Both the position numbers and the translations under genes were made by a program. This document shows, one piece after another, positions 6,278 through 9,757 of a stretch of DNA of 9,757 bases. Below the pieces are notes generated by a model. That model did not search any database. It saw nothing but the letters and a program-made list of their open reading frames with translations, and was not told the DNA's origin. The stretch is from Acidobacteriota bacterium (GTDB taxonomy: Bacteria; Acidobacteriota; Terriglobia; UBA7540), in NCBI GenBank assembly GCA_021828225.1, contig JAKASH010000068.1, positions 1 through 9,757 of the forward strand, in the 5' to 3' direction. The stretch's first letter is position 1, and every line of letters begins with the position of its first letter.

Positions 6278-7344
6278 TGGCCAGGACACCGCAAGCGCTC
6301 GGGTACCACCTGCCCGCCGAATGGGAACCTCATGAAGCCACCTGGATCGGCTGGCCGCACAATCTGACCGATTGGCCGGGCCGTTTTGCTCCCATCCCCT
6401 GGGTTTATAGTGAAATTGTTCGCAAGCTCTCAGCCGCGGAAACTGTCTGCATCCTGGTCAATTCAAAAGGTCACGAAGCTCGCGCCCGGCACATTCTTCT
6501 GCGCGCCGGAGTCAACCTCAACCGCGTCGAGTTCTTTCGCTTCCCGACCGACCGCGGATGGACTCGCGATTTTGGTCCCATCTTTTTGAAGCGATCAACT
6601 TCGCCGCCCAAGGTCTCGGTGGTTCGCTTCCGCTTCAACGCCTGGGCCAAGTACCCCGAGTGGCACAAGGACGACGCCATCCCCGAGCACGCCGCCCGTG
6701 CGCTCAAACTTCCGCTGCTTCAGGCCAAAGCGGGAAAACGCGATTTTGTGCTCGAAGGCGGCAGCATCGACGTGAACGGCCAGGGAACTCTTCTGACCAC
6801 AGAAGAGTGCCTGCTCGACCCGAAAATCCAGGTGCGAAACCCGGGCCTGGGCAAGGAAGAGATTGAAGCGGCCCTGCGCGAAAATCTTGGCGTGCGGAAC
6901 ATTCTGTGGCTCGGGCGCGGCATCGCCGGCGACGACACGCACGGCCACGTGGACGACCTGTGCCGCTTCGTCAACCCGAAAACCGTGGTCCTGTGCAGCG
7001 AGGACAATTCCGGCGACCCCAATTACGCGGTGCTCGCGGAAAATCGCGAGCGGATTGAAGGAATGCGACTGGAAGACGGCTCGCGCATCGAGGTGGTTTC
7101 GCTCCCGATGCCCAGCCCTGTGGTCTTCGACGGCCAGCGCCTTCCGGCCAGCTATGCCAATTTTTATATCGCTAACGCGGCGGTGCTGGTTCCCACTTTC
7201 AACGATCCGAAGGACCGCATCGCGATTGGAACGCTGGCGGATTTGTTCACCGATCGCCCGGTGGTCGGCGTTCACGCCGTCGATCTGGTCTGGGGGCTTG
7301 GCACCCTCCATTGTCTGACCCAGCAGCAACCCGCGCTGCCATAA
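6277..7344 (+). CDS. aguA: Agmatine deiminase
   Basis: This 355-residue enzyme of the guanidino-group-modifying superfamily converts agmatine to N-carbamoylputrescine and ammonia, the substrate of the preceding gene product. Motifs in order are Trp-Glu-Pro-His-Glu-Ala-Thr-Trp at 16-23, Trp-Thr-Arg-Asp-Phe-Gly-Pro at 95-101, Glu-Gly-Gly-Ser at 160-163, Asp-Asp-Thr-His-Gly-His-Val-Asp at 219-226, and the C-terminal Gly-Thr-Leu-His-Cys with the nucleophile C346. Length is normal for the family. The start is GTG at 6277, sharing its G with the TAG stop of aguB (TAGTG); AGGGAG at 6259-6264 lies 12 nt upstream within aguB. This is a translationally coupled pair for putrescine synthesis from agmatine. 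A peptidylarginine deiminase-like paralogue is the only real alternative, and the neighbour argues against it. Confidence 0.93.
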   Translation: MARTPQALGYHLPAEWEPHEATWIGWPHNLTDWPGRFAPIPWVYSEIVRKLSAAETVCILVNSKGHEARARHILLRAGVNLNRVEFFRFPTDRGWTRDFGPIFLKRSTSPPKVSVVRFRFNAWAKYPEWHKDDAIPEHAARALKLPLLQAKAGKRDFVLEGGSIDVNGQGTLLTTEECLLDPKIQVRNPGLGKEEIEAALRENLGVRNILWLGRGIAGDDTHGHVDDLCRFVNPKTVVLCSEDNSGDPNYAVLAENRERIEGMRLEDGSRIEVVSLPMPSPVVFDGQRLPASYANFYIANAAVLVPTFNDPKDRIAIGTLADLFTDRPVVGVHAVDLVWGLGTLHCLTQQQPALP

Positions 7345-7353
7345 GGATGGTAG

Positions 7354-7381
7354 CCACGGTCAGCGCTTTCCCTGACCGTGG
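7354..7381 (+). terminator. Palindrome after aguA, possible terminator
   Basis: Perfect 10-bp arms CCACGGTCAG (7354-7363) and CTGACCGTGG (7372-7381) flank an 8-nt loop, starting 10 bp after the aguA stop. The position suits transcription termination of aguBA. Only TTT follows, a few bases later, so it is either a weak terminator or another dispersed palindromic unit. Confidence 0.45.
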
Positions 7382-7437
7382 GACTTTCGTCTCGAAGAAC
7401 GTACGGTGAAGTCTAAGGTCGAATTAATCGTGGCTTG

Positions 7438-7530
7438 TCTCCGTGTCATCCGTGGCCATCGAAGAGATTTCACACAGAGAGCACGGAGGCGATCTGTGTC
7501 CTCTGTGTGAAAGTCTGGATGACACAGAGA
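7438..7530. repeat. Nested 93-bp inverted repeat
   Basis: The outer arms (7438-7451 and 7517-7530) are 14 bp with one mismatch. The inner arms, TTTCACACAGAG (7468-7479) and CTCTGTGTGAAA (7501-7512), are perfect over 12 bp. After one mismatch, seven more pairs (two G-T) bring the inner stem down to a 5-nt loop at 7488-7492. The whole segment would fold into one long hairpin with an internal loop. It is rich in CACAGAG-type units. No coding potential is seen. It resembles a dispersed non-coding palindromic repeat of unknown function. Confidence 0.6.
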
Positions 7531-7581
7531 GCTTAGGACGCGGGTTGCGACCGTCCCGGCAGCTTTGGCCCCCACGTTGGC

Positions 7582-7607
7582 GGCAAGGCTGAACCCGTGC
7601 CCTGACG
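7582..7607 (+). repeat. REP-like palindromic unit, copy A (degenerate)
   Basis: This 26-bp unit differs from copy C (8166-8191) at only three positions and shares its ending, GCCCTGACG. The changes spoil its own stem (GGCAAGG against CCGTGCC). It lies 31 bp beyond the stop codon of the receiver-domain gene. Confidence 0.5.
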
Positions 7608-7638
7608 CACGGATGCGACGCTATTGGGGAAGCTCTGT

Positions 7639-7998
7639 TTAACCTGCCAGCCGTTCCTTAATCTCCTGCACCAGCGTTCCCACGTCGAGAGGACGGAACA
7701 GGACTCGTTCAAAGCCCCGGTTTTCCAGCGCCTCGGTTCCGGCAGCACCGTGAACCGCCAGGATCCAGATGGGCAGGAGTTTCGCCCAATGGGAGAGCGT
7801 AGCGATATCTTCCACCGGGTTTTCGCTCTCGAAAAGATCCACGATCACGAGCGATGGCATGGTCCCGCTGGCCCAAAGGCACTGCACAGCATCCCCAACA
7901 TTGTCATAGGCTTCTGCATCAAAACCCTCTTCAATCAATTGCGCGCGCAGGAGCGCCCGAGCGGTCCAATCCTTCCCGGCAATCAGAACCTGCGCCAT
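7639..7998 (-). CDS. Degenerate response-regulator receiver domain protein
   Basis: This 119-residue stand-alone protein has the CheY-like beta-alpha pattern: strand Val-Leu-Ile-Ala at 4-7, strand Leu-Val-Ile-Val-Asp-Leu at 50-55 with the putative phosphoacceptor D54, strand Ile-Leu-Ala-Val at 79-82, and strand Val-Leu-Phe-Arg-Pro-Leu at 99-104. Key residues deviate. The acidic pair near position 8-9 is Gly-Lys, followed by D10; the Thr/Ser after strand four is H83; the invariant Lys before Pro is R102. It may therefore be phosphorylated poorly or not at all and work by protein contact. There is no output domain and no kinase next to it. The ATG at 7998 has only a weak AGG upstream. The gene is isolated between palindromic repeats. 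I do not recognise its pathway. Confidence 0.7.
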   Translation of the reverse strand: MAQVLIAGKDWTARALLRAQLIEEGFDAEAYDNVGDAVQCLWASGTMPSLVIVDLFESENPVEDIATLSHWAKLLPIWILAVHGAAGTEALENRGFERVLFRPLDVGTLVQEIKERLAG

Positions 7999-8041
7999 GT
8001 TGAGCCTGATAAGGTCAGCATATCACGGTGGCAATCGGCGC

Positions 8042-8075
8042 CGTCAGGGCACGGCTTGAAGCCGTGCCGCAGACG
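8042..8075 (-). repeat. REP-like palindromic unit, copy B (inverted)
   Basis: GGCACGGC (8048-8055) and GCCGTGCC (8061-8068) form a perfect 8-bp stem with loop TTGAA, and outer CGTC/GACG (8042-8045 and 8072-8075) can add four pairs. Read on the minus strand it has the same ending, GCCCTGACG, as copies A and C, so it is the same unit in opposite orientation. Confidence 0.6.
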
Positions 8076-8096
8076 CGGACCCCATAATCATTCCAG

Positions 8097-8134
8097 CCCA
8101 TTCGCCGCCCCGATCAGCCGGGGCGGCGAATGGG
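8097..8134. repeat. 16-bp perfect inverted repeat
   Basis: The arms at 8097-8112 and 8119-8134 are fully complementary over 16 bp, leaving the 6-nt loop ATCAGC. The stem is almost all G and C around the core CGCCGCCCCG. No T-run follows on either strand. It lies exactly between REP-like copies B and C. Confidence 0.65.
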
Positions 8135-8165
8135 CGAATGCAACAGGGAACGCTGCACCCTTTTC

Positions 8166-8191
8166 GGCATGGCTGAAGCCATGCCCTGACG
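8166..8191 (+). repeat. REP-like palindromic unit, copy C
   Basis: GGCATGGC (8166-8173) and GCCATGCC (8178-8185) form a perfect 8-bp stem with loop TGAA, followed by the shared tail CTGACG. Together with copy B it makes an inverted pair. Confidence 0.6.
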
Positions 8192-8265
8192 AATGAAGCC
8201 GCACCTCTATTCTACCGTTCCCAATCAAAATAACCTCGTGGCCGTTATCGACATTCGCGTTCGCG

Positions 8266-8313
8266 CCGGATGATAGATCGTAAGGTTCTCCGGCCCGGCG
8301 ATTCATCATCCGG
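8266..8313. repeat. Imperfect long hairpin upstream of SDR39U1 gene
   Basis: Perfect 9-bp arms CCGGATGAT (8266-8274) and ATCATCCGG (8305-8313) continue inward, after one mismatch, with five more pairs (8276-8280 with 8299-8303, one G-T). It ends about 95 bp before the next start codon and could be a repeat or part of the 5' leader. Confidence 0.5.
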
Positions 8314-8408
8314 AATGTGTTAACCTGACCTCAGCAGGCGGCGGGCAGGTCGCTCCCGATTCCAGCCACCGCAAATCACGGACACAGCCCTTCGAAGGAC
8401 GGCAAGTT

Positions 8409-9311
8409 ATGAAAATCCTCATCACAGGCTCAAGTGGCTTGATTGGCTCAGCGCTGATCCCGCAGCTTGCGGGTGAGGGGCACCAGGTTGTCCGGCTGGT
8501 CCGTCGCAGAAGGGCTGACGGCGAAGACGTGGCCGTATGGGACCCGGACGCGGGCAAGCTGGGGATCAGCTCGCTGACACAGACGGATGCCGTGATCAAC
8601 CTTGCCGGAGAGAACATCGCCGCTGGGCGCTGGAGCGAAGAGCGGAAGAAACAGATTCGCGAAAGCCGCGTTCGGGGAACGCGATTGCTTTCGGAATCGC
8701 TGGCGCAGCTTGCGGCTCCCCCGCGAGTACTGGTTTCCTCTTCAGCGGTGGGATTCTACGGCTCGCGCGGCGACGAAATTCTGACCGAGGAAAGTCCTCC
8801 GGGGTCAGGCTTTCTGCCGGAGATCTGCAAGGAATGGGAGGCGGCCACCGAGCCCGCGCGGCAAAAAGGCATCCGGGTTGTCAATCTTCGGATCGGCATG
8901 GTACTTAGCGGAAAGGGCGGCGCGTTGACGGCCATGCTTCCGGCCTTCAAGGCGGGCGCGGGAGGGAAGATCGGCGACGGCCGGCAGTTCGTAAGCTGGA
9001 TTGCCATTGACGACCTCGCGCGGGCGATCTCTCACGCCCTCCTCAGCAAATCCCTTTCCGGCCCCGTCAACGCCGTATCGCCCAACCCGGTGCGGAACAT
9101 CGAACTGACCAAGGCTCTTGGAAAAGTTCTGGGACGCCCCACGATCGTTCCCGTGCCTGCGTTTGCCGTCCGCCTGATGTTTGGAGAAATGGCCGACGCG
9201 CTGCTCCTGGCCAGCCAGCGTGTGCAGCCCACACGTCTCGAGGCCAGCGGATTCAACTTCCAGTTTCCCGAAATCGAAGCCGCCCTGCGCCATGCGCTCC
9301 AGGGAACGTAA
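8409..9311 (+). CDS. TIGR01777/SDR39U1 family NAD(P)-dependent epimerase-like protein
   Basis: This 300-residue extended short-chain dehydrogenase-like protein belongs to the TIGR01777 group (YfcH, SDR39U1). The N-terminal nucleotide-binding loop Gly-Ser-Ser-Gly-Leu-Ile-Gly spans 7-13. Other landmarks are Val-Ile-Asn-Leu-Ala-Gly-Glu-Asn-Ile (62-70), Ser-Ser-Ser-Ala-Val-Gly-Phe-Tyr-Gly (110-118) with the Ser and Tyr of the family, Glu-Trp-Glu-Ala-Ala (142-146), Leu-Arg-Ile-Gly-Met-Val-Leu (160-166) and Trp-Ile-Ala-Ile-Asp-Asp-Leu (197-203). The last 50 or so residues match the DUF1731 tail. Length is normal. GAAGGA at 8394-8399 sits 9 nt before the ATG. The substrate of this family is not well established; no neighbour points to one. 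Confidence 0.88.
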   Translation: MKILITGSSGLIGSALIPQLAGEGHQVVRLVRRRRADGEDVAVWDPDAGKLGISSLTQTDAVINLAGENIAAGRWSEERKKQIRESRVRGTRLLSESLAQLAAPPRVLVSSSAVGFYGSRGDEILTEESPPGSGFLPEICKEWEAATEPARQKGIRVVNLRIGMVLSGKGGALTAMLPAFKAGAGGKIGDGRQFVSWIAIDDLARAISHALLSKSLSGPVNAVSPNPVRNIELTKALGKVLGRPTIVPVPAFAVRLMFGEMADALLLASQRVQPTRLEASGFNFQFPEIEAALRHALQGT

Positions 9312-9367
9312 TGCGGATGTCCACGGGCCGGTTCCGCGTTGCCGACCTTCAATCTTCCCGCACCCGC

Positions 9368-9394
9368 TTGGAATCTTGCTTCAGGGTGTATACT
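9368..9394 (+). promoter_or_regulatory. Likely promoter of moaDE
   Basis: TATACT at 9389-9394 matches the -10 consensus at five of six bases and is preceded by TG. TTGGAA at 9368-9373 is a moderate -35 at a short 15-bp spacing. Transcription would begin near 9401, giving a leader of only about 17 nt before the ATG at 9417, in keeping with the lack of a strong ribosome-binding site. Confidence 0.45.
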
Positions 9395-9416
9395 AAAAAG
9401 ATAAGCCGAGATTCCC

Positions 9417-9757
9417 ATGAGAATTAAGGTGTTGTTTTTTGGGTTCACACACGATTTGACGGGGCTTCGGGAAGAACAGATCGAGCTTGGCGAGGGCGCA
9501 AACCTTCAGGGTCTAAGACTACTTTACGAAAACCGCTATCCACGTCTGGGCGAGCTTGCCGGTTCCCTGCTCTTCGCGGTTAATCAGCAGATTGCAGACC
9601 CTTTATCCACATTGCATGAAGGGGATGAAGTTGCTTTCATGCCTCCGGTGAGCGGCGGCTTGGACGAAAGCCCTTATCGCATCACTAGTGAAAAGATCCG
9701 CACCTCGGAATTTGCGCAATCGCTCAAAGCGAACTCAGACGGAGCGGTCGTGGTTTT
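9417..9757 (+). CDS. Fused MoaD-MoaE molybdopterin synthase, 3' truncated by window edge
   Basis: The open frame reaches the window end (113 complete codons). Residues 1-81 are a MoaD-like ubiquitin-fold sulfur carrier, from Met-Arg-Ile-Lys-Val-Leu-Phe-Phe-Gly to Val-Ala-Phe-Met-Pro-Pro-Val-Ser-Gly-Gly, with the diagnostic Gly-Gly at 80-81. After a short linker the frame goes on as a MoaE N-terminus (Tyr-Arg-Ile-Thr, then Ser-Asp-Gly-Ala-Val-Val-Val). Together these convert cyclic pyranopterin monophosphate to molybdopterin. A free MoaD Gly-Gly end is normally needed to carry the thiocarboxylate, so a fusion implies cleavage after Gly81 or another solution; Mycobacterium tuberculosis MoaX is a known cleaved fusion. 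No ribosome-binding site is obvious before the ATG. The MoaE active site lies beyond the window. Confidence 0.85.
   Translation, partial: MRIKVLFFGFTHDLTGLREEQIELGEGANLQGLRLLYENRYPRLGELAGSLLFAVNQQIADPLSTLHEGDEVAFMPPVSGGLDESPYRITSEKIRTSEFAQSLKANSDGAVVV

Larger units (their letters stand above)
7999..8408. other. 410-bp intergenic region rich in palindromes
   Basis: Between the divergent receiver-domain gene and the SDR39U1 gene I see no convincing gene. A 73-codon minus-strand frame (8309-8088) runs through three of the palindromes and has no recognisable motif. The region holds REP-like copies B and C, a 16-bp perfect inverted repeat and a longer imperfect hairpin, all listed separately. Promoters for both flanking genes should lie here, but no clear box pair stands out. 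Confidence 0.6.

Noticed and set aside
5504..6289. 261-codon minus-strand frame opposite aguB
   Set aside because: It is antisense to all catalytic motifs of aguB and has no family resemblance.
6595..7329. 244-codon minus-strand frame opposite aguA
   Set aside because: It is antisense to the catalytic region of agmatine deiminase, with shadow-like composition.
7624..8196. 190-codon plus-strand frame across the receiver gene and REP-like units
   Set aside because: It runs antisense to the receiver gene, then through palindromic repeats. No motif is visible.
8088..8309. 73-codon minus-strand frame in the intergenic region
   Set aside because: It passes through the 16-bp palindrome, REP-like copy C and part of the third hairpin, and has no motif or good ribosome-binding site.

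Overview
The window is GC-rich bacterial chromosomal DNA, densely coded on both strands, with short intergenic gaps that carry several perfect or near-perfect palindromes. No rRNA, tRNA, CRISPR array, transposase or phage gene is visible. The gene set (pdhA-pdhB-pdhC cluster, DedA-rhodanese fusion, agmatine-to-putrescine pair, MoaD-MoaE fusion) and the palindromic intergenic units suggest a free-living heterotroph, most likely Acidobacteriota or a relative. That assignment is an inference from style and content; no marker gene confirms it.

Layout. (1) 48-461, minus: YjbQ/UPF0047 protein. (2) 656-4094, plus: E1-alpha, E1-beta and E2 of a 2-oxo acid dehydrogenase complex, best read as pyruvate dehydrogenase; E3 is not here. 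(3) 4106-4150: two hairpins between convergent genes. (4) 4177-5154, minus: a DedA-type membrane protein fused to a rhodanese domain. A conventional gene caller ends it at a UGA (4350-4348), but the frame stays open for 56 more codons that complete the rhodanese domain. (5) 5360-7344, plus: N-carbamoylputrescine amidase and agmatine deiminase, overlapping by one base, which together turn agmatine into putrescine. (6) 7345-8408: a small degenerate receiver-domain protein (7639-7998, minus) set among at least six palindromic elements, including three copies of one REP-like unit. (7) 8409-9311, plus: a TIGR01777/SDR39U1 NAD(P)-binding protein. (8) 9417 to the window edge, plus: the start of a fused MoaD-MoaE molybdopterin synthase.

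The most important observation is the in-frame UGA in the DedA-rhodanese gene. It falls exactly where the catalytic cysteine of the rhodanese loop should be, is followed by intact homologous coding sequence, and has a 7-bp hairpin with a 5-nt loop 21 nt downstream, in the position and shape expected of a bacterial SECIS element. The simplest reading is a membrane-anchored selenocysteine rhodanese with a Cys-Thr-Sec motif. A nonsense mutation or a sequencing error remains possible, since the Sec machinery (selA, selB, selC, selD) is not in the window.
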